This document shows positions 1 through 6,804 of a stretch of 7,746 nt of DNA, one piece after another; within the stretch, counting starts at the first letter, position 1, and every line of letters begins with the position of its first letter. Origin of the DNA: an uncultured Erysipelotrichaceae bacterium (lineage in GTDB: Bacteria; Bacillota_I; Bacilli_A; RF39; UBA660); assembly GCA_902803795.1 (NCBI GenBank), contig CADCRC010000158.1, positions 1 through 7,746 on the forward strand, given 5' to 3'. The notes below the pieces were generated by a model. That model worked only from the letters and a program-made list of their open reading frames with translations. It made no database searches and had not been told where the DNA came from. Position numbers and translations under genes: made by a program.

Positions 1-3000
1 GAAGTATCAGTTAAAAAAGTTTGGGATGATTCAAATAACCAAGATGGATTAAGACCAAGTGAATTAGTTGTAACACTAAGTAATGGTAATACTGTTACAT
101 TAAATAGTGATAATAAATGGACTGCAAGTATTTCTAATTTACCAAAATATTCAGAAGGTAGAGAAATAATATATTCATGGACAGAAAATAATATAGAAGG
201 ATATACACATGTAGCTCCAGATGTAGTAAAAAATAATGAAACTACAATTGTAAACGTTCATATTCCATCAAGTACAAGTATAAATGGAACAAAGACATGG
301 GATGATTCAGATAACCAAGATGGAAAAAGACCAAGTGAAATTGTAATTAACTTACTTGCTGATGGTAAAGTATATGATAAAAAAACAATTACAGAAAATG
401 ATAATTGGTCATATACATTTGATAATCTTCCAGAATACAAAAAGGGTGAAGAAGGACATAAGATTGTCTATACTATAGATGAGTCAAGTGTTCCAACAGG
501 ATATACAAAAGAAGTTACAGATAATAATATTAAAAATACACATATTCCAGAAACAGTTGAAGTATCAGTTAAGAAAGTATGGGATGATTCAAATAACCAA
601 GATGGTAAACGTCCAGAACAATTAACTGTAACACTAAGTAATGGCGATACTGTTATTCTAAGTGAAGAAAATCAATGGACAGGTACTATTTCAAATTTAC
701 CAAAATATGCAAATGGAAAAGAAATAGAATATACATGGACAGAAGATCAAATAGAAGGTTATAAATTAACTAATACATCAAAAGATGGACTTGTTACAAC
801 ATTAACAAATACTCATACACCAGAAACAATAACTATTAATGGTGAAAAAACATGGGATGATGCAAATGATCAAGACGGAAAGCGTCCGGATTCAATTACA
901 GTTATTCTAACAGGTATAGTTAATGGCGAAACAGTTAAGAAGTATGAAGCAACAGTAGTAGATAAAAACGGAACTTGGGATTATGAATTCAAAGACATTC
1001 CAAAATATAGTAATGGAATAGAAATTAGTTATTCTATATCAGAAAATAAAGTTCCAAATTATGAAGAACCAATAATTTCAGGATATGATATTACTAATAA
1101 GTATTCTCCAGAAACAACAAGTGTTATGATAACAAAAGTATGGAATGATGATAATAATCGTGATACATTAAGACCAACTAATATTAAAGTTAACTTAATT
1201 AGTAAAGTTAAAGATACTAAAATTCTTACAATGACATATGAATTATCTGAGAATAACGAAGATGTTCAAATAATTGACAATGGTAATACTTGGACTTATA
1301 CAATCAATAACTTACCAAAATATAGTCATGGTGAATTAATCACATATGAAGTTGAAGAAGATACAACTTATCCAGAAGGAGTATTTACAAATGACTCTAA
1401 GACAGGATATGTATCAAATGTATCAGGTAATGCAAGTAAAGGATTTGTAATAACTAATACACATGAACCAGAAAAAATAAAAATTTCAGGTAAGAAAGTA
1501 TGGAATGATTCAAATAACCAAGATGGAAAACGTCCAGAAAATGTAATTATTAAATTAAAAGTAGGAGACAGTATAATCTCAACTACAACAACAGATTCTG
1601 AAGGAAACTTTGAATTTACAAATATTAACAAATATGAAAATGGAGTTGAGATAAACTATAATATTGAAGAAGTTCCTGTAGAAGGATACACTGGTATAAT
1701 CACTGGAGATTTCAAAACAGGATATACAATAACTAATACTCATGAAACAATAAAAACATCTATTGAAGGTATTAAGTATTGGAATGATAGTAATAATAAA
1801 GATGGATTACGTCCACAAAGTATAATTGTACACTTACTAAAAAATGGTAAGAGACTTGAAGAAGATAAATATCTAGAAGTTACAAGTACAAATAATTGGG
1901 AATTTAAATTTGATAATTTAGATGCCTATGAAAATGGAAAATTGATAGAATATGATGTTGAAGAAGATGAAGTAGCTGAATATAAAATGACTAAATTGAA
2001 AAATGGAAACATCATAGTTATCACAAATACTCATGATTCAAAAGAATTAACTGTATCAGGTGAAAAAACATGGAATCATGATGGAAATGATTTTGAAAAA
2101 CCTGAAAGTATAACAGTAAAACTTACTGGTATAGATTCAGATAAAAAAATAGTTGTTGAAGAATCAAAGAAAGTTAGTAAAGAAGATTCATGGAAGTATG
2201 AATTTACAAAATTACCAGAATATAAAGATGGTAAGAAAATAACTTATACTATCAGTGAAGATGCAATAATAGATTATACTGCTGAAATAAAAGGCTATGA
2301 CATCTTGAATACATATACACCACAAGTCTTTGATATTGATGGTCAAAAGACATGGAACGATGCAGATAACCAAGATGGTAAGAGACCTAAATCAATTAAT
2401 ATTAAACTTATTGGAAAAGTAGATAACAATTTAGTTGTTGAAATACCACAAGAAGTAAAAGCAGATAGTGAAGGTAATTGGAAATATCACTTCAAAGATG
2501 TTAAAAAATATGCTAACGGAAAAGAAATAACTTATTCTATTGAAGAAGAAACAATTGACGGATACAAGATGATAAAAGGGGAAGAATATAATATATCTAA
2601 TGAACATACACCTGAGACAATAACTTATACTGTATCTAAAGTATGGGATGATGAAGACAATAATGATAACTTAAGACCAGACCATATTGATGTTACATTA
2701 CTTCAAACAATTATTGATGAAGAAGGTAAAAAAGTAACATCAGAATACAAGAAACAAACAATAAAAGAAGTTGATGGACTATGGACATATACATTTAAAG
2801 ATTTACCTAAATATTACAAAGGAAATCAAATAGAATATACTATATTTGAAGATAGTGTAAGTAAGTACATTACATCATATTCAACACAACAATATCAAGA
2901 TAATAATATTACACAAGTTATTAATAATACTCATACACCAGAACTAACAACAATCAAAGGTTATAAGAACTGGGATGATAATGATAATCAAGATGGATTA

Positions 3001-3537
3001 AGACCAAAAATAATTAAAGTACAACTTTATATAGATGGTACTCCAGATAGAATTATTGAAGTATCTAGCGATACAAATTGGTATTATGAATTTGATAACT
3101 TAAGAGTTTATAATGATAAGAAGAAAGTAACATATACTGTAAAAGAAATAATTGAAAATAATATTACAGAAACAGATAGTGAAAATGAAAATTATTCAAG
3201 TACGGTAGAACAAGATGAAGAAGGCAACTTTGTAATCACTAATAAACATACACCACAAACAACTAGTATAATAATCAAAAAGATTTGGAATGATGTAGAT
3301 AATAAAGATAACATTAGACCTAATTCTATAAAGGTAAATGTTTATAAAAACAAAAAATTATACAAGCAAGTAGAATTGACTGAAGAACTTGGATGGATGA
3401 TAGAAATAACTGATTTACCAAAATATGAAAATGGAAAGATCATAGAATATACTATTGAAGAAGAAATAATTCCAGGTTATGAGGTAAAATATGAAACAAA
3501 TGAAAACTTGTATACTATAACAAATACACATAATCCA
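1..3537 (+). repeat. Twelve tandem Cna-B domain repeats
   Basis: The conserved Trp of the K-x-W motif falls at visible residues 8, 100, 194, 285, 381, 501, 594, 691, 785, 882, 991 and 1096, so repeat length runs from 91 to 120 residues. Repeats 1 and 3 are the closest pair: bases 1-48 and 559-606 differ at only three positions by eye. Repeats 2 and 4 also resemble each other, which suggests a duplicated two-domain unit. Repeats 4, 8 and 9 form another subtype, with an inserted segment after an L(T/I)G strand; 4 and 8 also share a GYDI-x-N ending. Repeat 8 is the most divergent in its opening, with HDGNDFEKP replacing the usual SNNQDGKRP. Repeats 5, 10 and 11 carry long insertions before the last strand. 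Confidence 0.9.
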
Positions 3538-3666
3538 GAACCAGATGATACAGTAATCACTCCTCCAAAAACAGGAACAAGTGGTACAAATGTAGTTGTT
3601 TATGAAAATATTATTTATTATGATGATAAGAAAAAATTATTTACTATCAAGAAAGAGAATGCGTAA
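1..3666 (+). CDS. Giant Cna-B repeat cell-surface protein (adhesin/stalk), 5' end outside the window
   Basis: The frame is open from base 1 to TAA at 3664-3666, giving 1221 visible residues; the start and signal peptide lie upstream. The ATG at 1126 is only an internal methionine inside the fifth repeat. The visible protein is essentially all Cna protein B-type beta-sandwich domains, twelve of them about 91-120 residues apart, each opening with K-x-W-[ND] and usually a QDGKRP-like segment and closing with a TNTH-like strand. In this family a Lys and an Asn crosslink within each domain with help from a Glu, making protease- and force-resistant stalks; all three residues can be seen in every repeat. 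I found no cysteine. After the last repeat comes PPKTG (residues 1188-1192), a sortase-signal-like motif, then 29 mostly polar residues ending KKENA. Role by family: an extracellular stalk or adhesin anchored to the wall. The ligand-binding head, if any, would lie upstream. The sortase gene next door supports wall attachment. Confidence 0.93.
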   Translation, partial: EVSVKKVWDDSNNQDGLRPSELVVTLSNGNTVTLNSDNKWTASISNLPKYSEGREIIYSWTENNIEGYTHVAPDVVKNNETTIVNVHIPSSTSINGTKTWDDSDNQDGKRPSEIVINLLADGKVYDKKTITENDNWSYTFDNLPEYKKGEEGHKIVYTIDESSVPTGYTKEVTDNNIKNTHIPETVEVSVKKVWDDSNNQDGKRPEQLTVTLSNGDTVILSEENQWTGTISNLPKYANGKEIEYTWTEDQIEGYKLTNTSKDGLVTTLTNTHTPETITINGEKTWDDANDQDGKRPDSITVILTGIVNGETVKKYEATVVDKNGTWDYEFKDIPKYSNGIEISYSISENKVPNYEEPIISGYDITNKYSPETTSVMITKVWNDDNNRDTLRPTNIKVNLISKVKDTKILTMTYELSENNEDVQIIDNGNTWTYTINNLPKYSHGELITYEVEEDTTYPEGVFTNDSKTGYVSNVSGNASKGFVITNTHEPEKIKISGKKVWNDSNNQDGKRPENVIIKLKVGDSIISTTTTDSEGNFEFTNINKYENGVEINYNIEEVPVEGYTGIITGDFKTGYTITNTHETIKTSIEGIKYWNDSNNKDGLRPQSIIVHLLKNGKRLEEDKYLEVTSTNNWEFKFDNLDAYENGKLIEYDVEEDEVAEYKMTKLKNGNIIVITNTHDSKELTVSGEKTWNHDGNDFEKPESITVKLTGIDSDKKIVVEESKKVSKEDSWKYEFTKLPEYKDGKKITYTISEDAIIDYTAEIKGYDILNTYTPQVFDIDGQKTWNDADNQDGKRPKSINIKLIGKVDNNLVVEIPQEVKADSEGNWKYHFKDVKKYANGKEITYSIEEETIDGYKMIKGEEYNISNEHTPETITYTVSKVWDDEDNNDNLRPDHIDVTLLQTIIDEEGKKVTSEYKKQTIKEVDGLWTYTFKDLPKYYKGNQIEYTIFEDSVSKYITSYSTQQYQDNNITQVINNTHTPELTTIKGYKNWDDNDNQDGLRPKIIKVQLYIDGTPDRIIEVSSDTNWYYEFDNLRVYNDKKKVTYTVKEIIENNITETDSENENYSSTVEQDEEGNFVITNKHTPQTTSIIIKKIWNDVDNKDNIRPNSIKVNVYKNKKLYKQVELTEELGWMIEITDLPKYENGKIIEYTIEEEIIPGYEVKYETNENLYTITNTHNPEPDDTVITPPKTGTSGTNVVVYENIIYYDDKKKLFTIKKENA

Positions 3667-3682
3667 AAACATTCTCTTTTTA
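3652..3682 (+). terminator. Intrinsic terminator overlapping the adhesin stop codon
   Basis: A perfect 10-bp inverted repeat, AAAGAGAATG at 3652-3661 and CATTCTCTTT at 3670-3679, encloses an 8-base loop and runs into a short T-rich tail. The left arm is the last codons of the surface-protein gene, and the TAA stop (3664-3666) lies in the loop. This should separate the adhesin transcript from the sortase gene, which has its own promoter directly after it. Confidence 0.8.
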
Positions 3683-3711
3683 TTGATATACATGAAATAA
3701 AATGATATAAT
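3683..3711 (+). promoter_or_regulatory. Promoter of the sortase gene
   Basis: TTGATA at 3683-3688 is separated by exactly 17 bases from a perfect TATAAT at 3706-3711, with a TG at 3703-3704 in extended -10 position. Transcription should begin near 3718, giving a leader of about 16 bases that is little more than the Shine-Dalgarno AAGGAG (3723-3728). The -35 box begins directly after the T-rich tail of the preceding terminator. Confidence 0.75.
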
Positions 3712-3733
3712 ATGGGCAATTTAAGGAGATTAT

Positions 3734-4492
3734 ATGAAGAAGAAAAGAATAATTTTTTTACTAATATTAAATTTAATTATCTTAGTTTTTTCTTTTATAG
3801 CTTTTAGTAAAATATATAATATAAATACAAAGAATAATAAAAATCAAACTATTATTAAAGAGAATAATAAAAAAACTAATATTAGTGAACCTATTAAAGA
3901 AGAAACAATTACTCCAATAGATATTAATGAATTAAGAAAAAAATATAATAATAGTGATATTATTGGAGTACTAAAAATAGATAGTATTAACTTAGAAAGT
4001 ATTATTACCAAAACATATGATAATAGCTATTATTTGAATCATTCACTTTATAAAAATAAAAGTGATTTGGGAACAGAATTTATTGATTATAGAAATAAAA
4101 ACGATTTAATAAATGAAAAACAAATTAATATATATGGACATAATACTGATAATATACAACTTATGAATCAATTACAATTTCATAAATTAGAAAAAATACT
4201 AAAAAAAGAAGAATTTGATAAATTAGGTAAAATTATATTATATATAGATAATAATGTAATAGTATATGAAAAAGTATTAATAAAAATTATTACTACAGAT
4301 TATGAGTATACAAGATTAGAATATATAAGTGATGAAGAATATTACAATCATATTAACAATTTATTATCTAATGTTACAAATTGTATTGATAATTGTTCTA
4401 TAAATAATGATATAATAATTCTTCAAACATGTTATTATACTCCGGAAAATTCATTCATTTTATTAGTTGGACAAAAAATAAATAATAATTAA
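3734..4492 (+). CDS. Class B-like sortase, membrane anchored
   Basis: A 252-residue protein starting 5 bases after AAGGAG. Residues about 5-27 are one hydrophobic segment after a short KKK(R) stretch, an N-terminal anchor leaving the enzyme outside the membrane. Residues 30-65 are a polar Asn/Lys-rich linker. The sortase domain follows: DIIGVLKID (75-83), a YYLNH segment (99-103), GTEFIDYRN (113-121), IYGHN with the likely catalytic His136, and LQTC with the likely catalytic Cys233. The IYGHN context and the long region between His and Cys resemble class B sortases. Sortases cut a C-terminal signal of a secreted protein and join the new end to a peptidoglycan amine; the adjacent Cna-B protein with PPKTG is the obvious candidate substrate. 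Oddly, no Arg follows Cys233, where sortases normally have the third catalytic residue; the equivalent stretch reads NSFILLVGQK. It could be a divergent active enzyme or an impaired one. Confidence 0.88.
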   Translation: MKKKRIIFLLILNLIILVFSFIAFSKIYNINTKNNKNQTIIKENNKKTNISEPIKEETITPIDINELRKKYNNSDIIGVLKIDSINLESIITKTYDNSYYLNHSLYKNKSDLGTEFIDYRNKNDLINEKQINIYGHNTDNIQLMNQLQFHKLEKILKKEEFDKLGKIILYIDNNVIVYEKVLIKIITTDYEYTRLEYISDEEYYNHINNLLSNVTNCIDNCSINNDIIILQTCYYTPENSFILLVGQKINNN

Positions 4493-4498
4493 AAAAAC

Positions 4499-4527
4499 TT
4501 GAAAGAAGAATTAAATAAATATATACT
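4499..4527 (+). promoter_or_regulatory. Promoter of the MurE-type gene unit
   Basis: TTGAAA at 4499-4504 and TATACT at 4522-4527 are separated by exactly 17 bases within the 55-base gap after the sortase stop. No terminator is visible between sortase and ligase, so read-through from the sortase promoter may add to this one. The Shine-Dalgarno AAAGAGG (4536-4542) lies 5 bases before the ATG at 4548. Confidence 0.65.
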
Positions 4528-4547
4528 AAATATAGAAAGAGGTATAT

Positions 4548-5996
4548 ATGAAAAAACTAAATGAATTAATTGATTGTGAATTTGAAACAGAAATTAATGG
4601 AATTAAAATAAATTCAAAAGAATGTAAAAAAGGTGACTTATTTATATGTACTATGGGTGTAAAAGCAGATAGACATGATTTTGTAGATGATGCGATTAAA
4701 AATGGAGCAGTCGCTATAATTGCTTCAAAAAAAATAAATGTTGATGTTCCAGTTGTATATGTAGAAGATACAAATACTATAATGCCAAAATTAATGCAAA
4801 AATTTTATGATAATCCACAAAAAGAAATAAAAATAATAGCTATTGGAGGAACAGATGGAAAAACTTCAAGTAGTACAATAATTCAAACATTAATAGGAAA
4901 TGATAAATGTGGATATATTGGAACTAATGGTTATTCATGCTCCAAATTTAAAAAAGACACTAATAATACAACACCGGATGCAGATAAATTATATGGATAT
5001 TTTAGAGAATTTTTAGATAGTGGATGTGAATATGTTGCAATGGAAACTTCATCAGAAGCATATTTTAGACATAGATTAGATGATTTAGAATATGAAGCAG
5101 GATTAATTACAAACATAACACGTGAACACATAAATATACATAAAACATTTGAAAATTATTTAGAATGTAAAAAGCAAGAATTTAAACAAGTAAAAAAAGA
5201 AGGATATGATATATTAAATTATGATGATGAACACTATAAAGATTGCTTGGAAGCATGTTCATCAAATGTTCTAACATATGGTCAAGATAAAAATTGTGAT
5301 TTATATATAAAGCATTTTGATATATATACAAACCGTAGCGAAATAGATATTATATATAATAAAAAAGAATATCATATAACATCGCCATTACTTGGAGATT
5401 TTAACGTTTATAATTTATGTGGTGCTTTGTTAACTTGTCTATCTTTAGGATTTAAAATGGAAGATATGATTCCAAGAATTGAAAAACTTGAAGTAGATGG
5501 AAGATTAGATGCATTAGATAACCACGGATTAAATTTTAATGTTTGGGTTGATTATGCACATACACCAAATGGAATAACTAAATTATTAAATTTTGTACAT
5601 AGATTAGATATTAATAGATCAATTGTTGTAATAGGACAAGCAGGAGAAAGAGACCCATATAAAAGACCAGAAGTAGGCAAATGTGTTGTAGAAAACTCAG
5701 ATTATGCTATATTTTGCTATGAAGATCCAAGAAGTGAAGATCCAATGAATATATGTCAAGATATAATAAAAGACATAAAAGATACACATAACAATTATGA
5801 AATAATAATAGATAGAGAAAGTGCAATAAAACATGCAATTGATATTGCACAAAAAAATGATTTAGTTCTAATACTTGGAAAAGGTAATGAAACATATGAA
5901 AAACTAAAAAATGAAACTATTTATTTCAATGATGAAGAAGTTGCTTTAAAATACATAAAAGCAAGAAAAGAAAGAGATGATTTAAATAAAAGATAA
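4548..5996 (+). CDS. murE: MurE-type UDP-MurNAc-tripeptide ligase
   Basis: At 482 residues this has the usual MurE length. The family adds the third stem-peptide amino acid (meso-diaminopimelate or L-lysine) to UDP-MurNAc-L-Ala-D-Glu in the cytoplasm, using ATP. Visible signatures: the P-loop GTDGKTSS (101-108, usually GTNGKTT), TTPD (141-144), METSSEA (165-171, usually EVSSHA), TREHINIH (191-198, usually T/SRDHLDxH), an expected carbamylated Lys in the YLECKKQEF stretch (204-212), LGDFNVYN (282-289), GRLDAL (318-323), DYAHTP (335-340), DPRSEDP (393-399) and GKGNE (444-448). The order gives an N-terminal UDP-binding domain (about 1-90), central ATPase (95-310) and C-terminal amino-acid-binding domain (315-470). 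Substrate: the Arg of the DNPR motif typical of diaminopimelate enzymes is kept, but the motif reads EDPR, so diaminopimelate is favoured, not certain. The last four codons (LNKR) overlap the reading frame of the next gene. A MurE-like paralogue with another role cannot be excluded. Confidence 0.85.
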   Translation: MKKLNELIDCEFETEINGIKINSKECKKGDLFICTMGVKADRHDFVDDAIKNGAVAIIASKKINVDVPVVYVEDTNTIMPKLMQKFYDNPQKEIKIIAIGGTDGKTSSSTIIQTLIGNDKCGYIGTNGYSCSKFKKDTNNTTPDADKLYGYFREFLDSGCEYVAMETSSEAYFRHRLDDLEYEAGLITNITREHINIHKTFENYLECKKQEFKQVKKEGYDILNYDDEHYKDCLEACSSNVLTYGQDKNCDLYIKHFDIYTNRSEIDIIYNKKEYHITSPLLGDFNVYNLCGALLTCLSLGFKMEDMIPRIEKLEVDGRLDALDNHGLNFNVWVDYAHTPNGITKLLNFVHRLDINRSIVVIGQAGERDPYKRPEVGKCVVENSDYAIFCYEDPRSEDPMNICQDIIKDIKDTHNNYEIIIDRESAIKHAIDIAQKNDLVLILGKGNETYEKLKNETIYFNDEEVALKYIKARKERDDLNKR

Positions 5997-6051
5997 GATA
6001 ACAATAGATGAACTTGTAAATATATATGCATCAGGTTATTTAGGAATAGAC
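5977..6051 (+). other. Possible lost N-terminus of the small downstream gene
   Basis: In the frame of the 6052 gene, an ATG at 5977 is followed by ATT and then TAA (5983-5985). After that the frame stays open into the gene and reads convincingly as protein, including ITIDELVNIYASGYLG just before Met 6052. The purine-rich GAAAAGAAAGAG stretch before 5977 could serve as a weak ribosome site. There is no ATG, GTG or TTG between the TAA and 6052. Either initiation uses an ATA codon (5986 or 5998), or the original start has been cut off by the TAA and translation now starts at 6052. Confidence 0.4.
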
Positions 6052-6300
6052 ATGATGGATGAATATAAATTAAAACTTTATGCATTAAAAGATATATATA
6101 ATTATCTAGAAAGTATAATTAAAGATAATAAATTAAAAATAAATATTAAAGATAAAATAAAGCAACAAAAAAGTACAACTGATAGAAACAAGATAACAAG
6201 TGCTTTAATTATATGCAATAAACTAGAATTACCAATAGAATTAACAATAATGTTAAAAAAGAAACTTAAAGAATTAGGACAATTTGATAATTTTAATTAG
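6052..6300 (+). CDS. Small charged helical protein of unknown function
   Basis: I do not recognise this 82-residue protein. It is rich in Lys, Ile, Asn and Leu, has no signal peptide, membrane segment or cysteine pair, and looks like two or three amphipathic helices: one about 3-25, one about 44-58 and one about 60-76, separated by a Lys-rich polar stretch. It is probably cytoplasmic. The ATG at 6052 (a second follows at 6055) is preceded at 6 bases by AGGA (6042-6045), which supports this start. However, the in-frame sequence upstream looks coding too, so the full protein may be about 22-25 residues longer. It sits 55 bases after the MurE-type gene, and its TAG stop overlaps the Shine-Dalgarno of the next gene, indicating one transcript with translation tightly linked to its neighbours. 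Confidence 0.7.
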   Translation: MMDEYKLKLYALKDIYNYLESIIKDNKLKINIKDKIKQQKSTTDRNKITSALIICNKLELPIELTIMLKKKLKELGQFDNFN

Positions 6301-6311
6301 GAGGAATAATA

Positions 6312-6770
6312 ATGGAATATATTACACCAGAAATGATAATAAAAATACTATTATCAATTTTATTAGGGAGTTTGATTGGATTAGAAAGAGGAAAATCAGC
6401 AAACTATACAGGATTAAAAACTTATCCGATAGTTTGTTTAGGAACATGTATTGTAGGAATACTTGGTAATGTATTAGATTATAATGAACCAACTTGTTTA
6501 GCTAGAATTGCTGCAGGTGTAATATCATGCATAGGATTACTTGGAGCAGGAATTATTATTAAAGATGAAAATGAAAGTAAAGTTGTATCGTTAACTACAG
6601 TTGCAGTAATATGGTTTACATCTATAATAGGACTTGTAATAGGAACTAATTATTATATATTAGGAGTAATAGGAGTAATAGGATATTTTATAACATCATT
6701 TTGTATGAATAAAATAGAAAATAGATTTAGAGAACCTAAAAAAAATATATTATTTTTCTTTAAAAAATAA
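6312..6770 (+). CDS. MgtC/SapB-family membrane protein
   Basis: A 152-residue protein starting 7 bases after a perfect AGGAGG (6299-6304). It has about five hydrophobic segments (roughly 6-24, 37-54, 63-83, 92-111 and 113-133) and the family's conserved pieces: LLGSLIGLERG (17-27), GLKTY (34-38), ARIAAGVISCIGLLGAGIII (64-83) and LTTVAVIW (94-101). The MgtC/SapB family is known from Salmonella MgtC, linked to magnesium limitation and inhibition of the F1Fo ATP synthase, but most relatives have no defined function, so a transporter claim is not justified. It is shorter than MgtC itself (about 230 residues) and ends in a basic tail, KKNILFFFKK, without the C-terminal soluble domain, as in short SapB-like members. 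It is the last gene of the unit starting at the MurE-type ligase; no Mg-responsive leader is visible before it. Confidence 0.88.
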   Translation: MEYITPEMIIKILLSILLGSLIGLERGKSANYTGLKTYPIVCLGTCIVGILGNVLDYNEPTCLARIAAGVISCIGLLGAGIIIKDENESKVVSLTTVAVIWFTSIIGLVIGTNYYILGVIGVIGYFITSFCMNKIENRFREPKKNILFFFKK

Positions 6771-6774
6771 ACAT

Positions 6775-6803
6775 AATAACCAAATTAAATTGGTTATTTT
6801 TAT
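6775..6803 (+). terminator. Terminator after the MgtC/SapB gene, possibly bidirectional
   Basis: A perfect 9-bp inverted repeat, AATAACCAA (6775-6783) and TTGGTTATT (6790-6798), has a 6-base loop and T-rich sequence after it. It begins 5 bases after the stop codon. Read on the minus strand, the same stem is followed by a T-rich tract (complement of 6761-6774), so it could also end transcription arriving from the right. The stem is AT-rich, with only two G-C pairs, so its strength is uncertain. Confidence 0.65.
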
Positions 6804-6804
6804 A

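Noticed and set aside
258..440. Minus-strand open frame of 60 codons
   Set aside because: Lies wholly opposite the repeat gene and has no recognisable protein features; a shadow of strong coding on the other strand.
1368..1631. Minus-strand open frame of 87 codons
   Set aside because: Opposite a Cna-B domain; its resemblance to the frame at 258-440 simply mirrors the repeat on the plus strand.
1..3537. Regular repeats as a possible CRISPR or tandem DNA array
   Set aside because: The periodicity of about 275-360 bases is protein-domain repetition in an open frame, with no short identical repeats and spacers.
1126..3666. Start of the surface protein at the ATG at 1126
   Set aside because: The same frame is open back to base 1 and encodes four further Cna-B domains, with 1126 lying inside the fifth; it is an internal Met with no ribosome site.
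4931..5131. Minus-strand open frame inside the MurE-type gene
   Set aside because: The plus strand here encodes conserved ligase motifs, so this is a shadow frame; the same applies to the minus-strand frame at 5707-5895.
6284..6469. Plus-strand frame of 61 codons overlapping the small gene and the MgtC/SapB gene
   Set aside because: Out of frame with the MgtC/SapB motifs, has no ribosome site, and its sequence is Asn/Arg/Ile noise.
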